From Paulinella micropora (taxonomy: Eukaryota > Cercozoa > Imbricatea > Euglyphida): DNA of 64,000 bases. The translations under genes and the position numbers were made by a program. The notes beneath the pieces were generated by a model. The model searched no databases and was not told where the DNA came from. It saw nothing but the letters and a program-made list of their open reading frames with translations. Within the stretch, counting starts at the first letter, position 1, and every line of letters starts with the position of its first letter. Positions 20,829-30,088 of the stretch are shown piece by piece. The stretch covers positions 370,627-434,626 of the forward strand of contig BJOX01000073.1 of NCBI GenBank assembly GCA_009731375.1. Direction: 5' to 3'.

Positions 20829-21536
20829 AAGAAGAAGAAGAAGAAGAAGAAGAAGAAGAAGAAGAAGAAGAAGAAGAAGAAGAAGAAGAAGAAGAAGAAG
20901 AAGAAGAAGAAGAAGAAGAAGAAGAAGAAGAAGAAGAAAAAGAAGAAGAAGAAGAANNNNNNNNNNNNNNNNNNNNNNNNNNNNNNNNNNNNNNNNNNNN
21001 NNNNNNNNNNNNNNNNNNNNNNNNNNNNNNNNNNNNNNNNNNNNNNNNNNNNNNNNNNNNNNNNNNNNNNNNNNNNNNNNNNNNNNNNNNNNNNNNNNNN
21101 NNNNNNNNNNNNNNNNNNNNNNNNNNNNNNNNNNNNNNNNNNNNNAAAGAAGAAAGAAGAAAGAAGAAAGAAGAAAGAAGAAAGAAGAAAGAAGAAGAAA
21201 GAAGAAAGAAGAAAGAAGAAAGAAGAAAGAAGAAAGAAGAAAGAAGAAAGAAGAAAGAAGAAAGAAAAAGAAAGAAGAAAGAAGCAGAAGAAGAAAGAAG
21301 AAAGAAGCAAGTAGAAGAAGAAGAAAGAAGAAGACGAAGAAGAAGAAGAAGAAGAAGAAGAAGAAGAAGAAGAAGAAGAAGAAGAAGAAGAAGAAGAAGA
21401 AGAAGAAGAAGAAGAAGAAGAAGAAGAAGAAGAAGAAGAAGAAGAAGAAGAAGAAGAAGAAGAAGAAGAAAAAGAAGAAGGAGGAAGAAGAAAAATGAAG
21501 AAGAAGAAGAAGAAGAAGAAAAAGAAGAAGAAAGAG
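20800..21536. repeat. (GAA)n and (GAAA)n arrays with a 189-N gap
   Basis: GAA repeats to 20956, an N gap 20957-21145, AAAGAAG units to about 21300, then GAA repeats to 21536. Confidence 0.95.
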
Positions 21537-21540
21537 ATAC

Positions 21541-22096
21541 CTAGTGCTGTATGATTTGCGTTTTTGGTCCTTGCATTCTTGCAAGGGCAGAGGCTTTGCG
21601 TAGACAGCTTGTGGAGTACGACACAAAAATGGTCAAAAATCACGCAAAAATCACGCAAACGCTAAAACATATGGTTGGTGTTTCGACAGTTACGGTCGGA
21701 CTGTCGGTGTTTCGAAAATTATTCTACCTTTAAGCAACTTCCCGGACAGCACGTAAATTTTTTGCTACTCTGGACCGCACTGAGTAGTTTTTGCACAATG
21801 CTTTTGGGCGGTTCAAAAAATTTTTGGGAGGCGTCCCTCTTGACTCTCCAAAAAAACGCCATCTTGACCGTGTCACTCCGTGTCAATTTTCGACTGCAAT
21901 TGCAAGTAAGTCATGCTTGTATGCTTCCGTAGATATAGAATTATTTTCCATACCTACGGAATGATAACTTTTTTGTTCCTTGTATACTTATTATAGCTTT
22001 CTACGACCTACGTGACTTTGTCTAATAACGGATTTCGAATTCGGAATCCATACATTTACACTATATATAAATAGGTCGTAAAAATCTATAATAGCA
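21541..22096. other. Unique intergenic interval, nothing recognised
   Basis: AT-rich unique DNA between the transposase locus and the plus-strand gene. An 8-bp hairpin (TTCCGTAG ... CTACGGAA) lies at about 21924-21960. No convincing exon on either strand. Confidence 0.5.
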
Positions 22097-22153
22097 ATGC
22101 CTCCTCGCAATCGAACCAACGCACATGCGTCCAGAGGGCAAGGGCCGCCGCGG
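22097..22153 (+). CDS. Possible first exon of the plus-strand gene
   Basis: An ATG at 22097 opens MPPRNRTNAHASRGQGPPR followed by TGA at 22154. A donor-like site (GTGACC within the last codons, or GTACGT at 22163) could splice to 23101, but no phase gave a continuous frame that I could verify. The peptide is short, basic and Arg/Pro-rich. It might equally be non-coding. Confidence 0.25.
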
Positions 22154-22257
22154 TGACCCCGGGTACGTATATATATATATTATACTCTCTCTCTCTCTCT
22201 CTCTCTCCCTCCCTCCCTCCCTCTCTCTCTCTCTCTCACTCATTCACTCTCTCTCTC

Positions 22258-22996
22258 TTATGTCAAATATCAATATCAGTATTGCCAAATATCAATATAA
22301 ATATTGTCAAATCAGAAATAGAACGTTTGTTGTTGTTTTTGTTGTTGTTGTATCGGTTTGCGTAATTGTTGTTGTCGTTGTTGTTGTTGTCTTCTTCTCT
22401 CTCTATCACTCACACACACACACTGTCTCTATCTCTCTCTCTCTCTTTACGGGAGATTGTTTGTCTGTCAACTACGGCCAAACTTGCAAAAAATGGCACA
22501 AGAAAATGAACCACCCACTCTCGTGACTCGGGGTTTTGAGTAGTAAGGTGCTTCATATCAATATAAATATTGCAACATATCAATATACATACTGCTAAAT
22601 ATCAATATACATATTGCTAAATATCAATACAAATATAAATATTGCAACATATCAATATAAATATTGCAACATATCAATATAAATATTGCAACATGTCAAT
22701 ATAAAAATTGCAATATATCAATATAGATATTGCAACATATCACTGTAAATATTGCAATATATCAATATAAATATTGCCAAATATCAATATAAATATTGCG
22801 ATATATCAAAATATTTTCAATATAAATATTTACAGATAGCAATATAAATATTCCAACATATCAATATACATATTGCTAAATATTAATTTAGATATTGCCA
22901 AATACCAACATAAATATTGCCAAATATCAATATAAATATCTAATAATGTCAAATATCAATATCAATATTGCCAAATATCAATATAAATATTGTTTG
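22258..22996. repeat. AT-satellite arrays with (TTG)n and a shared 85-bp block
   Basis: CAATATAAATATTG-type units separated by CAACATAT at 22258-22312 and 22553-22996. A unique 85-bp block at 22447-22531 (starts TTTACGGGAGATTG) recurs at 28088-28168, again directly upstream of the same satellite variant. Confidence 0.75.
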
Positions 22997-23100
22997 TTGT
23001 TGTTGCATCGGTTAAACCATTTGCGTAATTGTTGTTGTTGTTGTTGTTGTTGTCTTCCTCGAGCTCATTCATTCTTTGACAATTTAAATTCATTCTATAG

Positions 23101-23486
23101 GTCAAGGCGCTGATGACAGTGTGACCTCGGAGGTCACCCCTGGGGGTCCGGAACCCGAGTCCTCGCCGGCCACTTCTTCCTCCTCATCCTCTTCCTCCTC
23201 ATCCTCTTCCTCCTCATCCTCTTCCTCTTCATCCTCTTCCTCCTCATCCTCTTCATCCTCATCCGCTGCAACCACTGCAGCGGAGGTTAGGGATTCGAAG
23301 GTAGATAACTTGTTCGAAATGCTCCCGCTGTATCCCAGAAAACCTACAGAGGAAAACACTCCCACGCTGGAGGATTTTGGGTCCGAAGCCATCGCGTGGG
23401 CGCAGGGCGCGTTGGACTCGGAAGTGAACGAGGTCCCACCTTCGGAAGCGAACTTGAAGGTGGCATTGGAAGCATCCAAGTCTGAG
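23101..23486 (+). CDS. Plus-strand gene, Ser-rich exon
   Basis: The acceptor TTCATTCTATAG precedes 23101 and the donor GAG then GTTCAT follows 23486. In the open frame it reads QGADDSVTSEVTPGGPEPES, a run of about 30 Ser coded by TCC/TCT, then AEVRDSKVDNLFEML, PLYPRKPTEENTPTLEDFGS and ALDSEVNEVPPSEANLKVAL. The mixed Ser codons, unlike the pure repeats elsewhere, and good splice sites support a real exon. No family recognised. The 3' intron starts at once with AT satellite. Confidence 0.6.
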
Positions 23487-23504
23487 GTTCATAAATATTT
23501 ATAT

Positions 23505-23909
23505 TGACATTTGGTAATATTTTATATGCACAAAAGCAATATTAGTATTGAAATGTATGCAATATTAATATTGCACAAAAGCAATATTAATATTGAAATG
23601 TATGCAATATTAATATTGCAAAAGATCAATATTAATATTGAAATATATGCAGTATTAATATTGCAAAAAAGCAATATTAATATTGAAATGTATGCAATAT
23701 TAATATTACAGAAAAGCGATGTTAATATTTAAATGTATGCAATATTAATATTGCACAAAAAGCAATATTAATTTTGACATGCATGCAATATTAATATTGC
23801 AGGAAAGCAATATTAATATTGAAATATATGCAATATTAATATTGCAAAAAAGCAATTTTAATATTAATATGTATGCAATATTAATATTGCAGAAAAACAA
23901 TATTAATAT

Positions 23910-23912
<3 letters not shown>
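23505..23912. repeat. AT-satellite array, most regular block
   Basis: Alternating 22-23-bp units (GCAATATTAATATTG + AAATGTAT, then GCAATATTAATATTG + CAAAAAA) repeated about nine times as 45-bp dimers. Confidence 0.9.
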
Positions 23913-23917
<5 letters not shown>

Positions 23918-23999
<82 letters not shown>

Positions 24000-24012
24000 C
24001 CTCTTTTTTTTT
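23918..24012. repeat. Poly-T tract before an N gap
   Basis: About 80 T followed by CCTC and a 10-N gap at 24013-24022. Confidence 0.9.
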
Positions 24013-24022
24013 NNNNNNNNNN

Positions 24023-24308
24023 GTGCTGGAGCAAGCTATCAAGAACAACACGCTGGATGGCAACGACTGGCGTGCGCATTTGGATTTGTTTGCCTGGAGG
24101 CTGGCAACGATAAATCGACCCTTCCTGCTGCATGACATACCGGAACAAAGCTTAGCAGTGCTGAAGACCCAAGTGCAAGGACCCTGGCTACAGAGGAAAC
24201 TCGCTCTCAGCTGGGTCGTCGAGCAGACATGGTGTCCCAAGACGTGGATCAAAGAAGAAGCGGCCGCCGCAGCCGCAATTTCATCTCTTCTCAGCACCCC
24301 TCCACAAG
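24023..24308 (+). CDS. Plus-strand gene, conserved-looking exon
   Basis: Begins at the N gap, so its acceptor is not visible. It reads VLEQAIKNNTLDGNDWRAHL, then DLFAWRLATINRPFLLHDIP, EQSLAVLKTQVQGPWLQRKL and WVVEQTWCPKTWIKEEAAAA, with a donor (CAAG then GTTCTT) leaving one base. 95 codons. Trp-rich, amphipathic, no known domain recognised. The leftover G joins the CT of the exon at 24416 as an Ala codon, so the phase fits. The following intron (107 nt) is mainly CT and TTAC repeat. Confidence 0.65.
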
Positions 24309-24374
24309 GTTCTTTTTTGCTCTTTCTCTCTCTCTCTCTCTCTCTGTTACTTACTTACTTACACAAACTCACTT

Positions 24375-24412
<38 letters not shown>

Positions 24413-24415
24413 CAG

Positions 24416-24675
24416 CTGCACCTGCAGAAGAGTTCGAAGGAGAGTACGCCTTCGATGAGACCGGTCGATACAAGATAGTCTATGTACGAGAGATTTCTTC
24501 CCGGGACTCTGAAGAGATCGTCAAGCAGACAGAAGGATTTGCTCTTTGCGTGTCGATATCAAAGGAAGAAGACGAACGTGAATCATCAAGGCGAAGTTCC
24601 ACAAAATGCTCATGGATAACGTGGAAGCCTTCTATGACGAGAACGCCGTACACCGAGCTCCAATCGACCTAGTCG
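24416..24675 (+). CDS. Plus-strand gene, exon with one frame break
   Basis: The acceptor (CT)n-CCAG precedes 24416. The frame reads AAPAEEFEGEYAFDETGRYK, IVYVREISSRDSEEIVKQTE and ALCVSISKEEDE. A one-base gain near 24585 is then needed to continue IIKAKFHKMLMDNVEAFYDE and NAVHRAPIDLV, followed by a donor (TCG then GTAATT). Both halves look coding, so an assembly or decay error is more likely than two genes. Part of this exon (a 23-bp block at 24481-24503) recurs within an intron of the transposase locus. Confidence 0.6.
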
Positions 24676-24705
24676 GTAATTAAAAAATAAAAAAAACAAA
24701 TCCAT

Positions 24706-25352
24706 AATTACACTGCTTTTTTGCATTATTAATATTGCATTAGTTTCAATATTTACATTGCTTTTTTGCAATATTAATATTGCCTTAATGGCAATATCTA
24801 TATTGCTTTGTTGCAATATTAATATTGCATCAATTTCAATATTTATATTGCTTTTTGCAATATTAATATTGCCAAAAAACAATATAAATATTGATATTNN
24901 NNNNNNNNATTGATATTATGCAATATTAATATTACAAAAAGCAATATAAATATTGAAACTTATGCAATCTTAATATTGCAAAAAAGCAATATAAGTATTG
25001 AAATTTATGCAATATTAATATTGCCAAAAAGCAATATAAATATGGCGATTGCAAACAATATACATATTTACATGTTGTCAATACTTATGTTTATACACAT
25101 AATGTTTATTTTTCCTGTAGTCAAATCCTTAATATTGCCAAAAAAAACAATATAAAAATATTGATATTTATGCAATATTAATATTACAAAAAGCAATATA
25201 AATATTGAAACTTATGCAATCTTAATATTGCAAAAAAGCAATATAAGTATTGAAATTTATGCAATATTAATTGCCAAAAAGCAATATAAATATTGCGATT
25301 GCAAACAATATACATACTTACATGTTGTCAATACTTATGTTTATCCACATGA
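24706..25352. repeat. AT-satellite array containing a tandem duplication of the intron end
   Basis: AT-satellite units; about 24905-25135 and 25160-25380 are tandem copies that include a polypyrimidine tract, an acceptor TGTAG and the first bases of the next exon. A 10-N gap lies at 24899-24908. Confidence 0.75.
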
Positions 25353-25370
25353 TGTTTATTTTTCCTGTAG

Positions 25371-25728
25371 TAAAATCCTTGATGGCTTTCGCAAGCTTCT
25401 ACGACACGCTGATTAACAAGTGTGTTCGCCAGGGTGGACATTTTTGGAACCGTCAAATGGGGAAATAACATCAACCTTGAGAAATTCCGGGAGCAAATCG
25501 ATTCCAACGTGTGGTCCCAGGACCTATTCATGCTGGAACTCCTTCCTGGTCACTCGCAACAAGATGTGTTGCCCAACATCCCGCCGTTTATTAAGAAGTG
25601 CCACCAGGGCAGTGTCAAGACCCGGCACGCGGACATAACGGAGTCGAGCAAGTACCACTTCGCGGCTCTCCAGGCGCAATCTTCCGCGCTACTGTATGCC
25701 TTTCCCGTACAAGATCGCAGGATGAAAA
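25371..25728 (+). CDS. Plus-strand gene, exon with one frame break
   Basis: The acceptor TTTTTCCTGTAG precedes 25371, and the phase joins the G left by the exon at 24675 as a Val codon. It reads VKSLMAFASFYDTLINK, then needs a one-base loss near 25425 to continue VFARVDIFGTVKWGNNINLE, KFREQIDSNVWSQDLFMLEL, PGHSQQDVLPNIPPFIKKCH and ALLYAFPVQDRRMK. The donor is AAAA then GTAAGT, a strong site. No family recognised. Confidence 0.6.
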
Positions 25729-25804
25729 GTAAGTAACAGATCTATATATATAAATATAAAAATATATAATATATATATATATATGTATGTATATAAAACA
25801 AAAA

Positions 25805-26365
25805 GTTGAATGTTTGCAATATTCGTACTGATATTTTGCAATATTTATAGTGCTATGTTTCAATGTTTGCATTGATAGTTTGCAATATGTATATTGACAT
25901 TGTGCACTATTTGTGTTGATATTCTGCAATATTCATATTGATATTTTGCAATATTTGTATTGCTGTGTTTCAATGTTTATATTGATACTTTGCAATATTT
26001 ATATTAACATTGTGCAATATTTGTACTGATATTTTGCAATATTTATATTGCTATGTTTCAATGTTTGTATTGATAGTTTGCAATATGTATATTGACATTG
26101 TGCAATATTTGTATTGATATTATTCAATATTCGTATTGATATTTGGCAATATTTGTATTGCTATGTTTCAATGTTTGTATTGATACTTTGCAATATTTGT
26201 ATTAACATTGTGCAATACTTGTATTGATATTTTTATTGATATTGTGCAATATTTATATTGCTATGTTTCAATATTTGTATTGATAGGTTCCAATATTTAT
26301 ATTGATATTTTGCAAAATTAGTATTGATATTCTGCAATATTTATATTGCTATCATTATTGCAGTC
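25805..26365. repeat. AT-satellite array (TGCAATATTTATATTGATAT type)
   Basis: Diverged 22-30-bp units (TTTGCAATATTTGTATTGATA and similar) fill the intron between 25728 and 26394. Confidence 0.8.
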
Positions 26366-26393
26366 TAACAAAACTCTTTTGTTTTCTCTACAG

Positions 26394-26850
26394 CATTCGC
26401 CGACTGGACTAGGGAGGGGAAGAAAAACCCCAATTCCCCAGCTGCGAGAGCCTACAACCTGATTTACACTGTCCTGAGCCAGCATTTCATGCTTGTCGGA
26501 CCACGCATCTTTGTGCAGCAGTTGAAGGCCCGATTCAAATATGTAAAGTTAAGAATCGCGAAGTTGCAGAAGAGCAAAGATGCAGACCAAGGCTCCTCCA
26601 GTAGCGATTCAGAGTCCAGCTCCTCCAGCGAAGACTCTTCTTCTGACTCCGATTCTGTTTCAGATGATGACGAGTCGTCGAAGAAGGCCAAGAAGAAGGC
26701 GAAGAAGGAGACGAAGGCGAAGAAGAAGGAAGAGTTGCGCGCCATGGCCTCGCGATCCTTGTCCTCGAAATCCTCCAAAGCAGTCCTCGTTGATGATAAT
26801 GAAGATCAGCCAGATCAGAAGACCCCCAAACCTGCAGGCCCAATCCATCT
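26394..26850 (+). CDS. Plus-strand gene, exon with acidic-Ser and Lys-rich tail
   Basis: The acceptor TTTTCTCTACAG precedes 26394. The phase joins the A left by the previous exon as a Thr codon. It reads TFADWTREGKKNPNSPAARA, YNLIYTVLSQHFMLVGPRIF and VQQLKARFKYVKLRIAKLQK, then a long Ser/Asp/Glu run followed by KKAKKKAKKETKAKKKEELR, DDNEDQPDQKTPKPAGP. The 3' boundary is uncertain because the frame runs into a CT repeat with no clear donor. Alternating acidic-Ser and basic tracts are typical of nuclear or nucleolar proteins (inference). Confidence 0.6.
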
Positions 26851-26904
26851 CTCTCTCTCTCTCTCTCTCCACTTCCATTGTTGGGTGTTAACACCCGTCT
26901 GAAA

Positions 26905-27318
26905 TTATGCAATATTAATATTGCAAAAATGCAATATTAATATTGCAAAAAAGCAATATTAACATTTCAAATAAGCAATTTTAATATTGAAATTGATGCA
27001 ATATTAATATTGCTTTTTTGCAATATTAATATTGACAATATTGAAATTGATGCAATATTAATATTGAACAAAAGCAATACTAAAATTGAAAATATTGAAA
27101 TTGATGCAATATTAATATTGCTTTTTTGCAATATTAATATTGCAAATATTGAAATTGATGCAATATTAATATTGCTTTTGTGCAATATTAATATTGAAGA
27201 TATTGAAATTGATGCAATATTGATATTGCATTTTTGCAATATTTGTATTGATATGTTGCAATTTTGTTCTTGATATTGTGCAATATCTATATTGATATGT
27301 ACTTTTATATTGATATGT
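26905..27318. repeat. AT-satellite array with tandem 50-60-bp dimers
   Basis: Units GATGCAATATTAATATTGC, then TTTTTTGCAATATTAATATTG, then ANAATATTGAAATT repeat five or more times in the intron before 27340. Confidence 0.85.
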
Positions 27319-27339
27319 ACTTTTTTTTTTTTTTTCCAG

Positions 27340-27548
27340 GCATGAAACGCAAGCCTAGTCAGGCATGCAGTTCCGGTAAAGCGGAGAAGAAGGCGAAAAA
27401 AGGAGACGACGACGAGGACGAGGAAGAGGACGAGGAAAGCCAAGAGGGCAAGATGAGTGATGATAGCAATGAGGGCGAGAGCGACAAGGGCGGCAAGGGC
27501 AAGAGCAACAAGGGGGCTTTCGTCTTCAGCGACATCGAGGAAGACACG
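27340..27548 (+). CDS. Plus-strand gene, Lys and acidic exon
   Basis: The acceptor T(17)CCAG precedes 27340; donor ACG then GTAAGT follows 27548. It reads MKRKPSQACSSGKAEKKAKK, GDDDEDEEEDEESQEGKMSD, DSNEGESDKGGKGKSNKGAF and VFSDIEEDT. Charge-patterned and low complexity, like the tail of the preceding exon. It can splice in phase 0 to 27604 or to 29403 (DEDVEAVEE), so two 3' ends are possible. Confidence 0.6.
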
Positions 27549-27603
27549 GTAAGTTTTCCTACAACAAATACCCGAAAGCACTAACGTGCATTTACACGAA
27601 TAG

Positions 27604-28044
27604 GCAGAGATGGTTCGTCGTGTATCCAAGATGTATGCGGTAGGACACAATTTAATTCAGAATGGCAAGAGATTGCGCCGGCAAGAGGGGCTTGCGTCTG
27701 GTTTTTTACATTTGGGACAAGTGTTCAAAAGTATTGGACTGGGTGTAGTAGTAGTTCCCAAAATACCGCATGGCGGAAAGAAATTATGGTGTGCAGAACC
27801 TTGGATGCCCATCATGAAATACGTGGGAAAAATTATGACAAACGCACAGTACAGTAAGCACACTCGTGATTGCAAGCAGGTGTACGGGGTTATGATTGGC
27901 GAAGACGAAAATCTTGCGTTTACAGCAGAGTACCGTAGCAAAGTGCTTGATGCCGCGGCATGTGGTCATGACGCGTTGCATGCAGCCTTGGTGAACGGAG
28001 GAGGGGGTTCGTGCAGCACAGTGAGAATCCTAATTGTGCATTAG
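27604..28044 (+). CDS. Plus-strand gene, alternative 3'-terminal exon or separate ORF
   Basis: A 55-nt intron (27549-27603; donor GTAAGT, acceptor ACACGAATAG) separates it from 27548, and the join is phase 0. It reads AEMVRRVSKMYAVGHNLIQN, RQEGLASGFLHLGQVFKSIG, VPKIPHGGKKLWCAEPWMPI and MTNAQYSKHTRDCKQVYGVM, with a stop after VRILIVH. Well-mixed composition supports coding. Not recognised. Immediately downstream comes the duplicated 85-bp block and AT satellite. Confidence 0.55.
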   Translation, partial: AEMVRRVSKMYAVGHNLIQNGKRLRRQEGLASGFLHLGQVFKSIGLGVVVVPKIPHGGKKLWCAEPWMPIMKYVGKIMTNAQYSKHTRDCKQVYGVMIGEDENLAFTAEYRSKVLDAAACGHDALHAALVNGGGGSCSTVRILIVH

Positions 28045-28087
28045 TCTTCTGGGGGCAAATTTGTGGGTAGTCGCGTCTGTTTTGATT

Positions 28088-28585
28088 TTTACGGGAGATT
28101 GTTTGTCTGTCAACTACTGCCAAACTTGCAAAAAATGGCACAAGAAATGAACCACCCACTCTCGTGACCCGATCAATATACATATCGCTAAATATCAATA
28201 TAAATATTGCAACATATCAATATAAATATTGCAACATATCAATATAAATATTGCAACATATCAATATAAATATTGCAACATGTCAATATAAATATTGCAA
28301 TATATCAATATAGATATTGCGACATATCAATATAAATATTGCAATATATCAATATGAATATTGCCAAATATCAATATAAATATTGCGATATATCAAAATA
28401 TTTTCAAAATAAATATTTACAGATATCAATATAAATATTCCAACATATCAATATACATATTGCTAAATATCAATATAAATACTGCCAAATATCAACATAA
28501 ATATTGCCAAATATCAATACAAAGATTGTCAAATACCAAAATCAACATATCAAAATAAATATTGCAACATAATATTGTTAAAATA
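28088..28585. repeat. Second copy of the 85-bp block plus AT satellite
   Basis: 28088-28168 matches 22447-22531, and the satellite that follows (28170-28580) shares the same order of variant units as 22555-22990. This is a segmental duplication of roughly 0.5 kb. Confidence 0.75.
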
Positions 28586-28731
28586 TTTTTTTTTCATCGA
28601 GGAAAAGCTACGTATACTCGCTATTTATCCATGAGAAAAATTTACGAATCTAAAGGTGTCAGCTGCTGCAATACATGTTGCAAGTCCAGGGTTGATGCCC
28701 AGGATGTTAGATACCGAATCTGACACAGATC

Positions 28732-29223
28732 ATGAAGTGGGTGTGGGATCGCGTTGTACAGGATTCAGTTTCCCTTGCAAGTACTCAAGTGGGGGATGAT
28801 TATGACGAATTTCGTAGACCTAGATATATTCTTTCGCCTGTAACTACTGTGGTGCATGCAGTGTTGGAGGATGTTGATGGCCTTGCACCGGATTTAGTTT
28901 CCCTTGCAACTACTCAAGTAGGGAATATCGATGATTATGATGAATTTCGTAGACCTAGAGATCCTGTTTCGCCTGCTACCACTGTCGTGTATGTAGTACC
29001 TGATCCGCTGCCTTGCATAAGATGCGGGTCTGGTTCTGTTGTTGTTAATGACCTCACATATCATGACAATCGGAGAATAAATCATCGCCATAATGCTAGA
29101 CTGAGATTAGAATATCTGCTATATCATGAACTGGCACATGAAAATTATCGGGAACGTCCCTGGCGTGACCTTGTTCCTATTATCATCTGTTATGTGATGT
29201 GTGAACCACTAATGCTCCCTTGA
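28732..29223 (+). CDS. Hypothetical ORF with an internal repeat
   Basis: An open frame of 163 codons from ATG at 28732. It contains two copies of a segment of about 45 residues (SLASTQVGDDYDEFRRPR ... SPVTTVV and SLATTQVGN.DDYDEFRRPR ... SPATTVV), then IRCGSGSVVVNDLTYHDNRR and LRLEYLLYHELAHENYRERP. The repeat has diverged mainly at synonymous-like positions, which supports coding. HELAHENYRERP is HExxH-like, but no zinc-peptidase context is convincing. It may be an exon of the plus-strand gene. Confidence 0.45.
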   Translation: MKWVWDRVVQDSVSLASTQVGDDYDEFRRPRYILSPVTTVVHAVLEDVDGLAPDLVSLATTQVGNIDDYDEFRRPRDPVSPATTVVYVVPDPLPCIRCGSGSVVVNDLTYHDNRRINHRHNARLRLEYLLYHELAHENYRERPWRDLVPIIICYVMCEPLMLP

Positions 29224-29402
29224 TATTTAGCAATGTTTATATTGATATTCAGTGATATTTATATTTATTTTTGGAAATATTTACAGTGACATTGTTCAAT
29301 ATTTATGATGTTTGGTGATATGTGTATTGATAAGATTTACTGTTGTGATGAATAGCTAGACATACAATATAATTAAAATATAAAAATTTATTACTAACAT
29401 AG

Positions 29403-29746
29403 GACGAGGACGTAGAAGCGGTAGAGGAGACAGAATGGGATCCAGTGCAAAACTGCTGGTGTGAAGCAAAAGCGATCGAACAAATGCGGGCGCTGCAGAT
29501 GGTGCTCGAAAGAATGCGGGAGCTATCGCCTGGAACTGCAATTTGGCTTCCAATTGCGAAAAACATAGATTTCACGCCGTATTTGAAAATAGTTAGCAGG
29601 TTTTTATACCAGCAGGACAAAGGAAAAAAGCGGTGCCATGTAGCAACCCCTGCAGAAACCCCTGCTGACTCTGAGATGAGTGAGGACTCGGACGCGAGCG
29701 AGCTATTGCGTGAGGTTGTTGAGATATGTTCAGAAGAAGACACCTG
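29403..29746 (+). CDS. Plus-strand gene, probable 3'-terminal exon
   Basis: The acceptor TTACTAACATAG (with a TACTAAC branch-like sequence) precedes 29403. The frame reads DEDVEAVEETEWDPVQNCWC, EAKAIEQMRALQMVLERMRE, SPGTAIWLPIAKNIDFTPYL and IVSRFLYQQDKGKKRCHVAT, ending EVVEICSEEDT and TGA. It can be joined in phase 0 to the acidic end of 27340-27548 (IEEDT then DEDVE). Alpha-helical, acidic C-terminus. No family recognised. Confidence 0.6.
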
Positions 29747-29904
29747 AAATGGCCACATGACCAGATCCGCAAGTGAGTGATGGTGATAATGGTTGCGATG
29801 CGTGGGTGGTACCAGTGTTGTTGCTGCTGCTAGCTGCGCTTCCGGGCGGTTGATCATCGCTGTCGCCGGTGTCTGTCGCTGGGATACAGGTAGGGTTGCG
29901 CCAT

Positions 29905-30088
29905 GCTCATAGTTGCCGCGCTTCCAAACCCATTCGGATTGCTCCCAGTCGCGTCGTGGTTGCCTCCCCCTTGGTAGTCGTCGCAGTCGTCTCCAGCCTC
30001 CTCTTCTTTGCAAAGGCTTCTTGATTCGTTTTGGTTTCTCGAGCTCGCTTGACATCGATTCTTGTCACTACCCGGAGTGCGAAGATAT
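29905..30088 (-). CDS. Possible minus-strand basic exon
   Basis: The minus frame reads FALRVVTRIDVKRARETKTN, QEAFAKKRRLETTATTTKGE and LGAIRMGLEARQL, then a stop. A second, longer minus frame (from ATG at 30055, Arg-rich) overlaps it. The 5' part, FALRVV, is repeated at about 13.55 kb, so it may lie within a repeat rather than a gene. Confidence 0.3.

Noticed and set aside
20787-21498. Poly-Lys, poly-Arg and poly-Phe ORFs
   Set aside because: Translations of (GAA)n running through a 189-N gap.
23505-23912. CRISPR array (short palindromic repeats with regular spacing)
   Set aside because: The spacers are also repeats (two alternating types), the host is eukaryotic, and no cas genes are present; this is a satellite.
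28990-29223. Zinc metallopeptidase signature HELAHENYRERP
   Set aside because: HExxH alone, without a downstream third ligand or fold context, is not enough.
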